DNA of 58,274 nt from Zhongshania aliphaticivorans (GCF_902705875.1 NZ_CACSIK010000005.1:1-58274); one strand, 5' to 3'; counted from the stretch's first letter, positions 1 through 10,967 are shown. The notes: generated by a model from the sequence alone, not told the origin. Made by a program: numbers and translations.

Positions 1-544
1 CGTCGGAAGCGGGCGGCAATATCGATGTGACGGGCACGGTTGGCGGCGATGCGGCGCCAGGCGACACGGTTAGCTTCACGATCAACGGGAATGATTACAG
101 CGGAGTTGTTGGCGCGGGTAACACGTACAGCATCATTGTGTCGGGCGCGGATTTAGCGGCGGATACGAGCTTCGATGCGACGGTTGTGGGTAGTGATGAA
201 GCGGGTAATCCGTTCAGTGCGAGCACGACGTCGACTCACACGGTTGATGACGTGGCGGCGGCGACGATCACGGTTGACGACATCACGGCGGATGACGTTG
301 TGAATGCGTCGGAAGCGGGCGGCAATATCGATGTGACGGGCACGGTTGGCGGCGATGCGGCGCCAGGCGACACGGTTAGCTTCACGATCAACGGGAATGA
401 TTACAGCGGAGTTGTTGGCGCGGGTAACACGTACAGCATCAGTGTGTCGGGCGCGGATTTAGCGGCGGATACGAGCTTCGATGCGACGGTTGTGGGTAGT
501 GATGAAGCGGGTAATCCGTTCAGTGCGAGCACGACGTCGACTCA
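1..544 (+). repeat. Near-identical 306-bp tandem repeats in the adhesin gene
   Basis: Positions 1-238 and 307-544 are identical except at one base (T at 136, G at 442, changing Ile to Ser). The period is 306 bp, or 102 codons. Identity ends abruptly at 544, where the array runs into unrelated adhesin domains. The array continues off the left edge, so its copy number cannot be read here. Such identity between units implies recent duplication or gene conversion and is prone to assembly collapse. Confidence 0.95.
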
Positions 545-3500
545 TATGGTGCCACCGACCTTGGACCTTGATGGCGATGCTGCGGGTACGGGTTATGTTA
601 CTAATTATGTAGAAGGAGGTAGCGGTGTAGCAATCGCGGACAGCGATATTACTATTGCTGACGTAGATAGTAATAATTTGCAGTCGGCGACGATTACATT
701 AACCAATGCCGAAGCAGGTGATTTGCTCAATGTGGGTACTTTGCCGTCAGGTATTTCAGCATCGGCTTACAATGCTGCAACAGGTGAATTGACGCTCACT
801 GGTAATGCAAGTCTTGCTGATTATCAATCGGCGATTAAAGCCATTCAATTTGAAAATGATGGCAATGGTTCGGATACCACGCGGGTTATTGAGGTTGTGG
901 TTAACGACGGAGTGAGTAGCAGTGAAGTGGCTGTTACAACGATTAATGTCACAACTATCCCAACGGTATCGATAGATGATGTGTTGGTTCAGGAGCCAGA
1001 AACGGGGACGACGACCCTGACCTTCACTGTCGCTATTGATGAGGCATTAACGTCAGATTTAACCTTTGATTTTAATACCGTTGATATTAGTGCCGTAGGC
1101 GGTGCAGATTATCAATCGATAGGCGTTACCCAAGGGACGATTGTTGCGGGAAGCACGACGGCGACGATTTCGGTTACGGTGAATAGTGACGCTAATCAAT
1201 TTGAAGGTGATGAAACATTATCTGTAGATATAAGTAATTTTAATCAAACCGTTAATTTTGAAACCTCAGCTCATACGACGGTAAACGGTATTCAAGGTAT
1301 TGGTACTATCGGTGCAAATAATGGAGCGCCAGTAGCAGAAGACGACAGCTATGTGACCAGTGAGGACACTGATTTACTCATAGACAATGTGCTGTCGAAC
1401 GATACCTTGGTAGACGGTGCGGAGGTTAGTAGCTTTACCCAAGCTAGTAATGGATCGGTGATTGATAACGGTGATGGCACGTTTACGTATTCACCCGATA
1501 GCGGCTTTACTGGCAGCGATACCTTTACCTACACATTAACAGACGCTGACGGTGAGACTGATACCGCAACGGTAACTGTTACCGTAAGTTCAGGAGCAGC
1601 CAACCCGCCTGTAGTTAGTAATGTGCCTGATATCAGCTACACCGAAAATGATGGTGCGACAAATATATTGTCGGGGATATCTATATCCGATTCAGACAGC
1701 ACGAACCTATCCTCTGTGGTGGTGCGTATAGACGGCTATCTGCCCAGCCAAGATGTCTTGGACTTTATTACTGCAGGTACCAGCGTGGTTGCGACAACCT
1801 CCGTATCTGGCGGGACGTGGGAATTGACCTTGAGTGGCGGTGCCGATATCAATGAGTATCTCTCAGTCTTAGGGTCATTAAACTATGAAAATAGCTCTGA
1901 AAACCCTAGCTCTTCGCCAAGAAATATCACTGTTGAAGCTTACGATGACGAGTTTAACAACTTGTTTGGAACAGATGCGGGCACCATTTCTGTTACACCA
2001 GTAAATGATGGGCCAGAGGTTGTTGATGGCTCAGTGTTCGTTCTTGACAGTAGCGATGATAATGCATTGGGGATTGTGGCCCCAACCGATCCTGATACGG
2101 ATGACGCGGCATTAGTGATTACGGTCACGGGTTTACCTACGGGGCTAGGTACGGTGACGTTGGCCGATGGCACGGCGGTGGCGATTGGCGATACCTTAAC
2201 GATAGCGCAACTTGAAAACTTGCAGTTTGATGCTGGCGCCAATCAGGGACAGGGCGACTTCACCTACGATGTCTTCGACGGCGAGATAACGACGTCGGCC
2301 ACGACAACGATAAATGTTGGCTCAACTGAAGCGGATACAGGGACTGTTTACGAAAGCGCATTGAGTGATGGAACCGGTGGCGGTGTTACCACGGTCACAG
2401 GGAATTTATTAGAGAATGATGCTACTGCTACGGGTTCGACCACACTCGATTCAGTAAATGGTGTGTCGCCTTCTGGTGGTGTGATTACGATTACGACTGG
2501 TATTGGCACCTTAACGGTATACGCCGACAATACTACGGCGGGGCACAGTGCCGGTGATTATGAATATGTCCTCAACACGGCAGATAGTAGTGGCAACGAT
2601 GTTGATGAGGTTTTCAGTTACACCTTTACTGAAAATGGGGTTGCACTGTCAGATAACTTAACCATTTCAGTTATCGATGATGTCCCAGTTGCTAACGATG
2701 TTTATGAATCCGTTCCAGAATCTGAAGAGCAGGTATTTAACTTAGTACTAACCTTAGATGTCTCAGGCAGTATGGGATGGCAGCTAGATAGTAATAATGT
2801 CGCCATAGGTGAGCCGTCGCGTTTAGATGTCGCTAAAGAAGCCTTGGGTGCATTGAGTCAGCAATTCTTTAATCAGTCTTCACAGGTAACGGTGACGTTG
2901 CTGTCCTTTGCGAGTAATGCCTCAACGGTTGGCACGTATACTGACTTTGAAAGTTTCGAGACAGCGTTGAATGGCTTGTCCGCAAATGGTGGTACTAACT
3001 ACTCTAATGCGGTTGACCTGATTGAAGATGAATTTAGGGATGATATTTCTGCGCAAAATCCCGCGAATGGAGTGCAGAACATCTCTTATTTTGTGTCTGA
3101 CGGTGTGTCTTCGTCATCACCGATTGGCAGTGGCTTTGATACCTATGTTAATAGCAATGAGATTGATTCTTTTGCTGTTGGTATTGGCCCTGGCTTGGCG
3201 AATGGCAGTGCGGATCTTGATTTTATCCACAATATCGATTCATTGGGGCAGGGTGGGACGACGGACGGTGCCATCATTGTTGCGGATATCAATGAGCTAG
3301 AAGCGGAACTGTTGAATACGGTGCCCACAGCCTTTGGTGGCAGTATTGCGGTGCAAGGCAGTGTGCAAAATATCGCGTTTGGCGCAGACGATGGGTATGT
3401 GCAAAGCATCACTATGGATATCGATGGTACTGATTATACCTTTAGTTATAACGGTACATCGGTTTCAGTTTCTCCTGCCCTGGCGGGCGTTGTCATTGAC

Positions 3501-5405
3501 GGTTCAGAGGTCACTATTGGGCCCAATGTGACAGGCTTTGATTTAGGTACCTTTGCCATTGATTTGGCGGATGGAACATACACCTTTAGCTCGCCCAATG
3601 GTAACGCTGGGAATCAATTGCTGTTTGACTACACCGCAGTGGATGGTGATGGCGATACCGCTAGCGGTCAGGCTACGATTGATATTGAAGATGATGCACC
3701 GACGGCTAATGACGACCTGCACTCCATCAGCGCGGGCGAAATTGCCGAAGGTAATGTGATTAATGCCATGGGTACGGATGGTGGTCCTGCATTAGGGTCT
3801 AACTTTACGCCGTTTGCCGCACAAGGTGATGGCGTTGATAAAGTGGTTGATGACGCAAGCATCACCGAGATGACCTATCGAGGAGAAAGTTTTGATCTTG
3901 ATTTTGATAGTGGCAGTATTCCCGCAAGTGGCACATCGGGTACTCTAAGCTGGGATTACAGTATTACCACCGATGTGTTTGGCAATGAAATTGCTCAGGT
4001 TGTTGTTAAGGATAGCAGTGACTTTGCAGTATTAACCTTTAATAACACCGGTTATTATCGCTTTGCGCCAGCAGCCGAAGTGTCGGTGAATACAACATCG
4101 CAAACCAATGTAAACAATGCAGACTTTGATATTGCGGTCCGTAAAGGTGGTGCGTCGCTTGTCTACAATAATGACGGTGTTGGTGTCTCTGGTGGTAATG
4201 GCGAGTTATTGAGCTCTGGTGAAGCAATCACGCTAACCTTTGACAGCGCGGCATTACCAAATGGGGTTAATAATTTATCTCTGACTTTTGATGATTACCA
4301 ATCCAGTTATGGCGACCGTGTTCGGGTCCTTGTAACTCACGATACTGATGGCGATGGTATTTTTACAACTACGACGATAGATCGAAGTGCGCAAAATAAT
4401 AGCCAAGAAACCTTAGACTTGTCGGCATACTCGTCCGTTACCGTGGTGGATATTGAATACATTGGATCTGGATTTGATACGGGCTTATTTAACGTGACAT
4501 ACAGCCCGCAAGTTGAAGGAAGTGTGACGCCAGAGCCCGAAATTATTGGTTATACATTAACCGATGTTGATGGCCAGTCAGATTCAGCGCAGCTGGCAAT
4601 TTATACCATCGAGAATGAAATAAGCGGAACGGACAACGCTGACAGCATTGCCGGTGGCGACCTGAATGATGCGATTACCGGTGGTGATGGCATGGATATT
4701 CTAAGCGGTGGCGCCGGTCACGATACCTTAAGTGGTGGCTTGGGTGACGATACATTGCTAGGTGGCCAAGGTGTTGATAACTTACTAGGCGGCGAAGGCG
4801 ATGACTCTCTACTCGGTGGTGCGGGCGACGATCATCTAACAGGTGGCACGGGTGATGATACCTTGGATGGTGGTACCGGAGACGACATCCTGCTAGGTGG
4901 CGACGGTGACGATACCTTATACGGCGGTGCAGGTAATGACGAGCTGGAAGGTGGCCGTGGTAATGATGTTTTATACGGTGGTGCTGGTGATGACTCTCTC
5001 TTGGGTGGTGACGGCAGTGATACGCTTTATGGTGGTCAGGGTGACGACACGCTGAGTGGTGGCAGAAATAGTGATACCTTTGTTTGGAATAGTACGGATA
5101 AAGGCAGCACAGCTAGCCCAGCGAGCGACATAATCACTGACTTTACTACCGGTGTTGGCGGTGATGTACTTGATTTATCTGATCTCTTGCAAGGGGAGGA
5201 GAACGGTACCCTTACGGATTACCTCTCGTTCCAAAGTGATGGTAGTGGCAATACTATCTTGAGTATTGATTCTGCAGGTGACTCACCATTTAGTGCTGAT
5301 CAAACGATCACCTTAAGTGGTGTGGATTTAACAGGAGCAGGCACATTGAGTGATCAAGATATTATTAATAACTTACTCTCAAACGGTAATATCATTATCG
5401 ACTGA
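1..5405 (+). CDS. Giant RTX adhesin with Ig-like repeats and vWA domain (5' partial)
   Basis: The reading frame is open from the left edge, so the true start lies upstream; the first in-frame GTG at 27 sits inside a repeat and is not a start. Domains in order: two Bap-type Ig-like repeats (1-548), beta-sandwich and Calx-beta-like segments (about 549-1320), cadherin/VCBS-like domains (about 1320-2690), a vWA domain (about 2730-3330) with MIDAS residues DVSGS at 2757, further T1SS-type repeats, 16 RTX nonapeptides (4653-5084) and a C-terminal type I secretion region. Such proteins are exported by an ABC/MFP/TolC system, bind calcium and mediate surface attachment or biofilm formation. The secretion genes are not in the window. 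The family is clear; the ligand is unknown. Confidence 0.9.
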   Translation, partial: SEAGGNIDVTGTVGGDAAPGDTVSFTINGNDYSGVVGAGNTYSIIVSGADLAADTSFDATVVGSDEAGNPFSASTTSTHTVDDVAAATITVDDITADDVVNASEAGGNIDVTGTVGGDAAPGDTVSFTINGNDYSGVVGAGNTYSISVSGADLAADTSFDATVVGSDEAGNPFSASTTSTHMVPPTLDLDGDAAGTGYVTNYVEGGSGVAIADSDITIADVDSNNLQSATITLTNAEAGDLLNVGTLPSGISASAYNAATGELTLTGNASLADYQSAIKAIQFENDGNGSDTTRVIEVVVNDGVSSSEVAVTTINVTTIPTVSIDDVLVQEPETGTTTLTFTVAIDEALTSDLTFDFNTVDISAVGGADYQSIGVTQGTIVAGSTTATISVTVNSDANQFEGDETLSVDISNFNQTVNFETSAHTTVNGIQGIGTIGANNGAPVAEDDSYVTSEDTDLLIDNVLSNDTLVDGAEVSSFTQASNGSVIDNGDGTFTYSPDSGFTGSDTFTYTLTDADGETDTATVTVTVSSGAANPPVVSNVPDISYTENDGATNILSGISISDSDSTNLSSVVVRIDGYLPSQDVLDFITAGTSVVATTSVSGGTWELTLSGGADINEYLSVLGSLNYENSSENPSSSPRNITVEAYDDEFNNLFGTDAGTISVTPVNDGPEVVDGSVFVLDSSDDNALGIVAPTDPDTDDAALVITVTGLPTGLGTVTLADGTAVAIGDTLTIAQLENLQFDAGANQGQGDFTYDVFDGEITTSATTTINVGSTEADTGTVYESALSDGTGGGVTTVTGNLLENDATATGSTTLDSVNGVSPSGGVITITTGIGTLTVYADNTTAGHSAGDYEYVLNTADSSGNDVDEVFSYTFTENGVALSDNLTISVIDDVPVANDVYESVPESEEQVFNLVLTLDVSGSMGWQLDSNNVAIGEPSRLDVAKEALGALSQQFFNQSSQVTVTLLSFASNASTVGTYTDFESFETALNGLSANGGTNYSNAVDLIEDEFRDDISAQNPANGVQNISYFVSDGVSSSSPIGSGFDTYVNSNEIDSFAVGIGPGLANGSADLDFIHNIDSLGQGGTTDGAIIVADINELEAELLNTVPTAFGGSIAVQGSVQNIAFGADDGYVQSITMDIDGTDYTFSYNGTSVSVSPALAGVVIDGSEVTIGPNVTGFDLGTFAIDLADGTYTFSSPNGNAGNQLLFDYTAVDGDGDTASGQATIDIEDDAPTANDDLHSISAGEIAEGNVINAMGTDGGPALGSNFTPFAAQGDGVDKVVDDASITEMTYRGESFDLDFDSGSIPASGTSGTLSWDYSITTDVFGNEIAQVVVKDSSDFAVLTFNNTGYYRFAPAAEVSVNTTSQTNVNNADFDIAVRKGGASLVYNNDGVGVSGGNGELLSSGEAITLTFDSAALPNGVNNLSLTFDDYQSSYGDRVRVLVTHDTDGDGIFTTTTIDRSAQNNSQETLDLSAYSSVTVVDIEYIGSGFDTGLFNVTYSPQVEGSVTPEPEIIGYTLTDVDGQSDSAQLAIYTIENEISGTDNADSIAGGDLNDAITGGDGMDILSGGAGHDTLSGGLGDDTLLGGQGVDNLLGGEGDDSLLGGAGDDHLTGGTGDDTLDGGTGDDILLGGDGDDTLYGGAGNDELEGGRGNDVLYGGAGDDSLLGGDGSDTLYGGQGDDTLSGGRNSDTFVWNSTDKGSTASPASDIITDFTTGVGGDVLDLSDLLQGEENGTLTDYLSFQSDGSGNTILSIDSAGDSPFSADQTITLSGVDLTGAGTLSDQDIINNLLSNGNIIID
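4653..5084 (+). repeat. RTX calcium-binding nonapeptide array
   Basis: There are sixteen 27-bp units coding for GGxGxDxLx-type nonapeptides. The first (GGDLNDAIT) and last (GGRNSDTFV) are degenerate; the 14 between fit the consensus well. Such arrays fold into a parallel beta-roll on binding calcium outside the cell. The array lies just before the C-terminal secretion signal, as usual in RTX adhesins. Confidence 0.95.
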
Positions 5406-5422
5406 AGTGTTATATGAGTTAT

Positions 5423-5449
5423 CTGGTGCCCTGCATAATAGGGCGCCAG
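5423..5449. terminator. Hairpin between convergent genes
   Basis: A 10-bp stem (CTGGTGCCCT with AGGGCGCCAG, one G-T wobble) and a 7-nt loop lie 18 bp after the adhesin stop and before the 3' end of the convergent HDOD gene. No U-run follows on either side, so it is a weak intrinsic terminator candidate. Confidence 0.45.
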
Positions 5450-5552
5450 GTGGTCATAGTGACAGTTCGGGCAGTGTAAATGCGCTTAATGATGATAAAT
5501 GGTGTGGAGTGATAAGGTGAAAATGCGGCTTAGCAGCTGTCTATATTATGCT

Positions 5553-6419
5553 TTATAACAGCGAGTTTTGTAATTCATTAATTTCTTGTTTTGCTTCTGC
5601 TAAAAAAGCCAAGCCTTGTTCTGGCCCCAACTCTTTTAGCCCCAATTTATTAAATGCGGGTAATTGGGTGAGCCGAGGTAATTTACCGTGACGACGTTCT
5701 GCCAAGAAGGTGTGGTATCTAGCAACTAAAATCAAGTCAGCCAAGTCGGGTTTAGCGTGGGTGTCCCGCATCCAGTTTTCTCGGTTTAAACCGACCAGAA
5801 TAAGCTCTTCATCAAAGTGCCATGTGTGCAATATTAATCCGCTGACCTTGCCTGTGTAGTGTTTGATCAGTTCGGGTACTGCTGTGGGGTCATCTTTGAT
5901 TTGCGGAAACGATTTTATATTGGCGAGTAAGGGTAGCGCGCCAATATCTTGGAGTAAGCCCGCAAGTAAGGCTCTGTCAGGATCAAAGCTGCAGTGCCTT
6001 GCCATTACGTGGGCAAGGGCGGCGGTATGAACACTGCGTCGCCAAATTTCTCGAAGATACTGCTTAATGGTGGGGTCATGGATAAGAAATAGCGTCTTAA
6101 GTGCATAGCTAGCGGTAAGATCGCGAGCGGCATTAAGACCGAGTCGACGTATTGCCGCAGCTAGGTCGCGTACGGGGTTGCCGCGACTATAGTGCACGCT
6201 ATGGCTTATTTTTAATAAGTAAGCGCTCAGTCCGGGGTCTTGTTGGATGAGTTTGACGAGAGTGTCAATTTCTAAGTCGGTTTTAGTAATAGCAATGCGA
6301 ATATCAATCGCTATGTCCGGTAGGCTCGGTAGCTCTAAGGTTCCGGCCCGCAACGAATCCGTCACCCGCTTTAAGAGCTGGGCTTTGGGCGTTGTGGTGG
6401 GAATACCGGCAGAAGGCAT
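5553..6419 (-). CDS. HDOD domain protein
   Basis: A 288-residue protein with an HDOD (metal-dependent-hydrolase-related output) domain spanning roughly residues 25-225. Visible landmarks are LPSLPDIAIDIRIAI near the N terminus, the QQDPGLSAYLLKISHS segment and LLAGLLQDIGALPLLA, typical of HDOD proteins, which mostly lack catalytic HD residues and act in signalling, for example cyclic-di-GMP-linked motility or stress control. No other domain is attached. It stands alone, convergent with the adhesin gene. The specific partner and function cannot be told from sequence. Confidence 0.85.
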   Translation of the reverse strand: MPSAGIPTTTPKAQLLKRVTDSLRAGTLELPSLPDIAIDIRIAITKTDLEIDTLVKLIQQDPGLSAYLLKISHSVHYSRGNPVRDLAAAIRRLGLNAARDLTASYALKTLFLIHDPTIKQYLREIWRRSVHTAALAHVMARHCSFDPDRALLAGLLQDIGALPLLANIKSFPQIKDDPTAVPELIKHYTGKVSGLILHTWHFDEELILVGLNRENWMRDTHAKPDLADLILVARYHTFLAERRHGKLPRLTQLPAFNKLGLKELGPEQGLAFLAEAKQEINELQNSLL

Positions 6420-6507
6420 TGCAGGGTCTTTAGAATGAGTGGCTTAATACTGTCGCGTTTACACCATTAATTCTCAATAGGGAATTGCCGTAGGGTGGGA
6501 AGAAAGG

Positions 6508-6529
6508 AGGCCGGTTGAAGTACCGGCCT
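6508..6529 (-). terminator. Intrinsic terminator of ybiT
   Basis: A perfect 8-bp stem AGGCCGGT/ACCGGCCT with a 6-nt loop sits 11 bp past the ybiT stop. Read on the minus strand it is followed by a pyrimidine-rich CCTTTCTT tract, which fits Rho-independent termination of the minus-strand gene. Confidence 0.7.
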
Positions 6530-6539
6530 TAGGCAGTAT

Positions 6540-8135
6540 TTACTTACTTTGAGCGTCTTGGTGCGACAAAAACTCATCGTAATTACCTTGGAAGTCAATC
6601 AGTTGCTCATCTTTGATTTCGACAATCCGCGTTGCTAATGACGAGACAAATTCGCGGTCGTGACTGGCAAAAATAAGCGTTCCTTCGTAATGTTCTAGGG
6701 CGAGGTTGAGCGCCTCGATGGCTTCCATATCTAAGTGGTTGGTGGGCTCATCCATGATTAAGACATTGGTGTCTTGCATCATCAATTTACCAAAAAGTAA
6801 GCGGTTCTTTTCGCCACCAGAGCAGACTTTAGCGCGCTTTTTAAAGTCGTCGGAAGAAAAAAGAAGGCGCCCCAAGGTGGCGCGAACAATTTGGTCGTCG
6901 TGCTCAGGTTTGCGCCATTGGCTCATCCAATCGAACAAGTTGAGGTCGTTGTCAAAGTCGTTGCTACTGTCCTGGGGGCAGTATCCAAGCGTGGCATTCT
7001 CAGCCCACTTAACCACACCCTCTTTGGCACTTAATTCATTGACCAAACAACGCAGGAAGGTAGTTTTCCCCGCGCCATTTTCGCCTAACACGGCTAAACG
7101 TGTACCGGCGTCTAAAATCATATTGCCTTTTTTGAACAAAACTTCATCAAAACCATGGCCAATATTTTCTAGAGTCAGCGCTTGGCGGTGAAGCTTTTTG
7201 TCCTGCTTAAAACGAATATACGGTGATTGGCGACTAGAGGCTTTAATTTCGTCTAGTTGGATTTTGTCTATTTGTTTTGCGCGAGAGGTAGCCTGCTTAG
7301 CTTTGGAGGCATTGGCAGAGAAGCGGCTAACAAAGGCCTGCAAATCAGCAATTTGCGCAGATTTTTTGGCATTTTGAGATTGTAAGCGTTCGCGAGCGGC
7401 TGTCGCTGCCGTCATGAAATCATCGTAATTACCGGGGTAGACACGCAACTCACCGTAATCAATGTCAGCCATGTGGGTGCAGACTTCGTTTAAAAAATGG
7501 CGATCGTGGGAGATGATAACCATGGTGCTTTTACGCTCATTTAGCACACCTTCAAGCCAGCGGATGGTATTGATATCCAAGTTGTTGGTTGGCTCGTCAA
7601 GTAGAAGAACATCCGGATCAGAGAACAAAGCTTGAGCCAGCAGTACACGTAGTTTCCAGCCTGGGGCAACTTCACTCATGGGACCAAAATGAAGGTCTAG
7701 TTCAATGCCTGCGCCTAGTAATATTTCGCCGGCACGACTTTCAGCACTGTAACCATCCATTTCCATGAATTGAGTTTCAAGGTCTGCGACTTTCATGCCG
7801 TCTTCTTCAGACATTTCCGGTAGAGAGTAAATGCGGTCGCGCTCTTGCTTCACTTCCCATAGCTCGGTGTGCCCCATGATTACCGTGTCAATAACCGAAT
7901 ATTGCTCAAAAGCAAATTGGTCTTGGTGCAGCTTGCCTATGCGTTCGTTCGGGTCTAGTGAGACGTTACCGGACGTCGGTTTTAGACTGCCATCCAATAT
8001 CTTCATAAAGGTGGACTTACCGCAGCCATTGGCGCCGATCAGGCCATAGCGATTACCACCGCCAAATTTAACGGAGATGTTTTCAAAAAGCGGCTTGGCA
8101 CCAAACTGCATGGTGATATTTGCGGCGGAAATCAA
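6540..8135 (-). CDS. ybiT: ABC-F family ATPase YbiT
   Basis: A soluble ABC-F protein with two ATPase cassettes and no membrane domain. ABC-F proteins bind the ribosomal E site and tune translation. Visible motifs are Walker [10 protein letters not shown] and GENGAGKTT, signature SGGEKNR in the second half, and Walker [12 protein letters not shown] and [11 protein letters not shown]. The sequence follows E. coli YbiT closely ([35 protein letters not shown]). I chose TTG at 8135 because it gives [11 protein letters not shown] and 531 residues, close to YbiT's 530. The alternative TTG at 8198 adds 21 unconserved residues. Neither has a good ribosome binding site, so the start is less sure than the identity. 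Confidence 0.93.
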   Translation of the reverse strand: MISAANITMQFGAKPLFENISVKFGGGNRYGLIGANGCGKSTFMKILDGSLKPTSGNVSLDPNERIGKLHQDQFAFEQYSVIDTVIMGHTELWEVKQERDRIYSLPEMSEEDGMKVADLETQFMEMDGYSAESRAGEILLGAGIELDLHFGPMSEVAPGWKLRVLLAQALFSDPDVLLLDEPTNNLDINTIRWLEGVLNERKSTMVIISHDRHFLNEVCTHMADIDYGELRVYPGNYDDFMTAATAARERLQSQNAKKSAQIADLQAFVSRFSANASKAKQATSRAKQIDKIQLDEIKASSRQSPYIRFKQDKKLHRQALTLENIGHGFDEVLFKKGNMILDAGTRLAVLGENGAGKTTFLRCLVNELSAKEGVVKWAENATLGYCPQDSSNDFDNDLNLFDWMSQWRKPEHDDQIVRATLGRLLFSSDDFKKRAKVCSGGEKNRLLFGKLMMQDTNVLIMDEPTNHLDMEAIEALNLALEHYEGTLIFASHDREFVSSLATRIVEIKDEQLIDFQGNYDEFLSHQDAQSK

Positions 8136-8441
8136 TGTCGTATACCCAGTGAGTGATGAAATGAAAATAGCGAAAAGAGGACTACTTGCGGGGCGCAAAT
8201 TGTACGTCTTTTGGGCTCTCAGGTCGAGGTGTACGGGTCTTGCGAGTCATATTTATTAAATAAGGGGCGTAAGCGGTAGTCGATTATTGTACGTAAGCGC
8301 GAATGGCCATTTATCGAGCTTGAATGACGTTAAGCAGCTTGTCGTTTATTAACAGTGAAGTCGTCGCACTCCGCTATGTTCAATTTTTCTGATTAAGGTA
8401 GTTTAATGAAAGGAAATAAAACCATAATAAACGAGGTGAAT
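8136..8441. other. Divergent intergenic region upstream of the methyltransferase-like gene
   Basis: About 306 bp between the chosen starts of ybiT (minus) and the membrane protein at 8442 (plus). It holds a paired GTC-N9-CA operator-like element (8341-8376) and the promoters of both genes, which I cannot place firmly. I see no convincing small gene or RNA. Confidence 0.6.
8341..8376 (+). promoter_or_regulatory. Putative AraC operator A
   Basis: Two half-sites of the form GTC-N9-CA start 22 bp apart: GTCGTTTATTAACA (8341) and GTCGCACTCCGCTA (8363; last CA is TA). The first half, followed by GTGAA, matches operator D (17399) in all but two bases over 19 bp. It lies 66-101 bp upstream of the gene at 8442. 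Direct repeats two helical turns apart are typical of AraC-family binding sites. Which regulator binds is inferred. Confidence 0.6.
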
Positions 8442-9230
8442 ATGACGACTGTAACGCGAGAGTCGGTGCCATTCTGGGCACGATTTTTTTTAAAATTTGC
8501 GGATGTAACTATTTTTAATGCCCCTGGCCGGCCATTTATGAAAGTGGCTTGGGCGGTAGATCTACATAAAATATTTACGCTATTTATCATCTACGGAATG
8601 ATGAGTTACTACAGTAATTTCAGTGTAGGTGCGTGGGTGTTTTTAGGTTTACATGGGATTTATGGCTACTGTTGGTTGATTAAAGACTTTGGCTTTAGAG
8701 ATCATCAATTAGAAAATAAGCTTAGCTTTTTAGGGTTTATAAATTTATACGTGTTATTGGTCGCATGGTATTGGTTGATGCCCTGGTTGTTTATTTCACG
8801 CGCAATTGAGCCGAGCGGTCTAATCGTGTTTATTGCTATTGCTATCCACACCCTAGGTGTTGTGACAATGGTGGCAGGAGATGGGCAGCGCCATTGGATT
8901 TTAAAATACCGGACAAAACCCGGTCTGATTACAGAAGGTATGTATAGGTATACGCGTAACCCTAATTACCTTGGTGAATTAATGCTTTATGCGGCATATG
9001 CGCTATTGGCAAATCATTGGATTGCGTGGGTAATTTACGGGTATATGGCGGTCTATTTTCTTGCTCGAATGAAAGGCAAGGATAATGCTATTTCACGTCA
9101 TCCTGGCTGGAAAGAGTACAAAGCACAATCTGGGATGTTGATTCCTTGGGCATTACTTAATGGCAGAGCAGTGTTCGATCGCATGAGTAAAAATGATAAA
9201 AAGATAGCGGAGTATCAGCATGAAAAATAA
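8442..9230 (+). CDS. Membrane methyltransferase/steroid-reductase-like protein (DUF1295/ICMT fold)
   Basis: A multi-pass membrane protein of 262 residues with about five or six hydrophobic segments. Near the C terminus it carries GMYRYTRNPNYLGE and HPGWKEYKAQSG, the hallmark of the isoprenylcysteine methyltransferase / phospholipid methyltransferase / DUF1295 (steroid 5-alpha-reductase C-terminal) superfamily. The reaction cannot be assigned; methyl transfer to, or reduction of, a hydrophobic substrate is likely. The start at 8442 follows GAGGTG; an in-frame ATG at 8406 would add 12 residues. Operator A precedes it and its end overlaps the next gene by 11 bp, suggesting coupled expression. 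Confidence 0.75.
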   Translation: MTTVTRESVPFWARFFLKFADVTIFNAPGRPFMKVAWAVDLHKIFTLFIIYGMMSYYSNFSVGAWVFLGLHGIYGYCWLIKDFGFRDHQLENKLSFLGFINLYVLLVAWYWLMPWLFISRAIEPSGLIVFIAIAIHTLGVVTMVAGDGQRHWILKYRTKPGLITEGMYRYTRNPNYLGELMLYAAYALLANHWIAWVIYGYMAVYFLARMKGKDNAISRHPGWKEYKAQSGMLIPWALLNGRAVFDRMSKNDKKIAEYQHEK

Positions 9231-9606
9231 GCGGATGTGGCGAGGGTTTTTTCAGTTTTCCGCCATTTTTAATTTTTCAGCTGCATTTGCAATGCTGATA
9301 ATCCCTGGTGTGTTTTTTGATCTCTTGATGATGGGGGATACCCTGACCAAAGAGGTCATGCCTTGGTTGCATCAATTTGCTGGTCTAGTCTTGGTGTTTG
9401 GGTTTGGTTATTGGCTAGTCTCTACCAACCCAATGATGCATAAAGATATTGTCTGGATGGGATGCGTGGGGAAAACCGTTGTGTTTTCTCTGGCATGGAT
9501 AGATATCGCGCTGTTTGATGCACCTATTGGCTTCGGAATATTGGTGGTTGCTGATTTAATATTTGCAATGTTCTTTGCAGTAGTTTGGCGATCCAAGGAA
9601 GCTTAG
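9220..9606 (+). CDS. Small four-helix membrane protein, unknown function
   Basis: A 128-residue protein with about four hydrophobic helices (FSAIFNFSAAFAMLIIPGV, FAGLVLVFGFGYWLV, GKTVVFSLAWIDIALF, GFGILVVADLIFAMFFAVV). I do not recognise a family. Its start overlaps the end of the methyltransferase-like gene by 11 bp, so the two are probably translationally coupled and may act together in the inner membrane. It ends 110 bp before a convergent gene, with a hairpin between. Confidence 0.7.
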   Translation: MKNKRMWRGFFQFSAIFNFSAAFAMLIIPGVFFDLLMMGDTLTKEVMPWLHQFAGLVLVFGFGYWLVSTNPMMHKDIVWMGCVGKTVVFSLAWIDIALFDAPIGFGILVVADLIFAMFFAVVWRSKEA

Positions 9607-9652
9607 AAATCTAAGAAAATGCTATATTTGATGTGATTGTAAGAAAAGATAT

Positions 9653-9689
9653 GCGAGTTAGTTGGGTTATTAAAACCTAGCTAACTCGC
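9653..9689. terminator. Hairpin between convergent genes
   Basis: A 16-bp stem (nine perfect outer pairs GCGAGTTAG/CTAACTCGC, then pairs including two G-T wobbles) closes a short loop. On the minus strand it is followed by a U-rich ATATCTTTTCTT tract, so it should terminate the reductase gene at 9716 and may also serve the plus-strand pair. Confidence 0.7.
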
Positions 9690-9715
9690 TAATACTAATT
9701 AACGATACTTACACT

Positions 9716-10831
9716 TTATTGCCAAGGATTGTTCATGTATCCGAGCTGATGGAACTTCTCTATCAGTTCACGATGTCCAAATGCCCCCGCTGCTGATTGA
9801 AAGCCCACCGCTTTCAGTTCACCATTTAATAATCGTTCAGTTGCTTCAGTACATATTTCACCGGTAAACGTATATGGCGCATTAAGCGAAAGTGGGAATA
9901 CCGTAGTGACCTGTCTTCCTTGGCCTATGCATGTGATTACGGTGCGGTGTATGTCTGGGCTGTCTTTTGGTGGTTCTTCTGGCGTCATTTCGTCACCGAA
10001 TTGATTGGTTAATACTTCCTTTTCAGCTTGGTTCATGCCGACGGATTCTTTATTGAAACGATGTATTAATGAAACCACGCTCTCAATAATTTCGTCGCCA
10101 AAAGCAGTGAGTACTTTACAGTTTAATACGCGATCGTCGTGCTCGTACCATACGGGCTCGCAGCCACCGCTCCACGGTAAGGCAAGTGCTGGTTGAGACA
10201 TGTGTGGCACATTAATCGTAAAGTGCCGATCACCCTGCCATTCAATCATTTCATTATTTTTTAATAAATACTGTGGATTGTTAACCATGCGTAAAAATGA
10301 TTTGGTAGAAGCTTGAGATGGGAGTGCATCGTTAATCTGATAAGTAAGGTCTAGGCTGTCAACGCCCTCAGTTTCAAGTGCAACCTCAGCGGCTAATGCG
10401 CCAGCGCACCACATGTAACTATTAGCAGGACTTAGGAGAAGGTTCTTTTCTGCAAAAGCTTTGCCGTATTGATCGCGAACCGCGATAACAAAATCTTGTT
10501 CACCGGTGGTGTCAAGGTAGTGGCAGTTGGTTTCCAAACAGGTTTCAACAACGGGCCAAGCAAGCTGCATAAAGGGGCCAGCGACATTGATAACAACTTC
10601 GACCTTTTCAAATAAAGGCAGGAGTTCTTCGCGAGTATTAGCTGCCTGCACTATGGTCGCAGGAGCTTTGTGTCCTAGTCGCTCTTCTACAATCGCGAGC
10701 GAGGCGTCTAGTTTATCTTTATTTCGGCCAACGAAATAAAATGGCATATTACGTTGAGCAAGGCATTCTGCTACTAGTTTGCCGGTATAGCCGCTGGCGC
10801 CGTAAATTAATACGCGTGGTGAATCTGACAT
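9716..10831 (-). CDS. Saccharopine dehydrogenase-like / trans-acting enoyl reductase family protein
   Basis: A 371-residue protein with an N-terminal Rossmann fold (VLIYGASGYTGKLVAECL) and the saccharopine-dehydrogenase-like segment VVINVAGPF, followed by CHYLDTTGEQDFV. Bacterial and mycobacterial relatives include trans-acting enoyl reductases and membrane lipid reductases rather than true lysine-pathway enzymes. ATG at 10831 follows GGAGCG at proper spacing. It is divergent from the AraC gene at 11001 and shares with it the paired repeat at 10933-10967. Its setting beside fatty-acid-type genes favours a lipid or terpenoid reductase; the substrate is unknown. Confidence 0.75.
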   Translation of the reverse strand: MSDSPRVLIYGASGYTGKLVAECLAQRNMPFYFVGRNKDKLDASLAIVEERLGHKAPATIVQAANTREELLPLFEKVEVVINVAGPFMQLAWPVVETCLETNCHYLDTTGEQDFVIAVRDQYGKAFAEKNLLLSPANSYMWCAGALAAEVALETEGVDSLDLTYQINDALPSQASTKSFLRMVNNPQYLLKNNEMIEWQGDRHFTINVPHMSQPALALPWSGGCEPVWYEHDDRVLNCKVLTAFGDEIIESVVSLIHRFNKESVGMNQAEKEVLTNQFGDEMTPEEPPKDSPDIHRTVITCIGQGRQVTTVFPLSLNAPYTFTGEICTEATERLLNGELKAVGFQSAAGAFGHRELIEKFHQLGYMNNPWQ

Positions 10832-10932
10832 AAATACGCTCCATTATTTTAATTTTTTGGAAATATGATTGTGCCCCATCAAACAATTTGACAAGGGTGA
10901 TTTAAAGTATCTAAAGTGACTGTTCCAAAGAA

Positions 10933-10967
10933 TGCGAAAAACGGACAGGGGCTTGCGAAATGCGGAC
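10933..10967 (-). promoter_or_regulatory. Putative AraC operator B (direct repeat)
   Basis: TGCGAAAAACGGAC (10933) and TGCGAAATGCGGAC (10954) match at 12 of 14 positions and start 21 bp apart. On the minus strand they read GTCCGTTTTTCGCA and GTCCGCATTTCGCA, which fit the same GTC-N9-CA pattern as operators A, C and D. The element lies 34-68 bp upstream of the AraC gene and 102 bp upstream of the divergent reductase start. It could serve autoregulation, activation of the reductase, or both. Confidence 0.6.

Noticed and set aside
6706..7191. A 161-codon plus-strand frame inside ybiT
   Set aside because: It is antisense to conserved ATPase motifs and is explained by codon bias of ybiT.
10801..10810. 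CGTAAATTAA near the start of the reductase gene, resembling part of operators C and D
   Set aside because: It lacks the GTC and CA ends, has no partner 22 bp away, and lies in the conserved coding segment LIYGAS.
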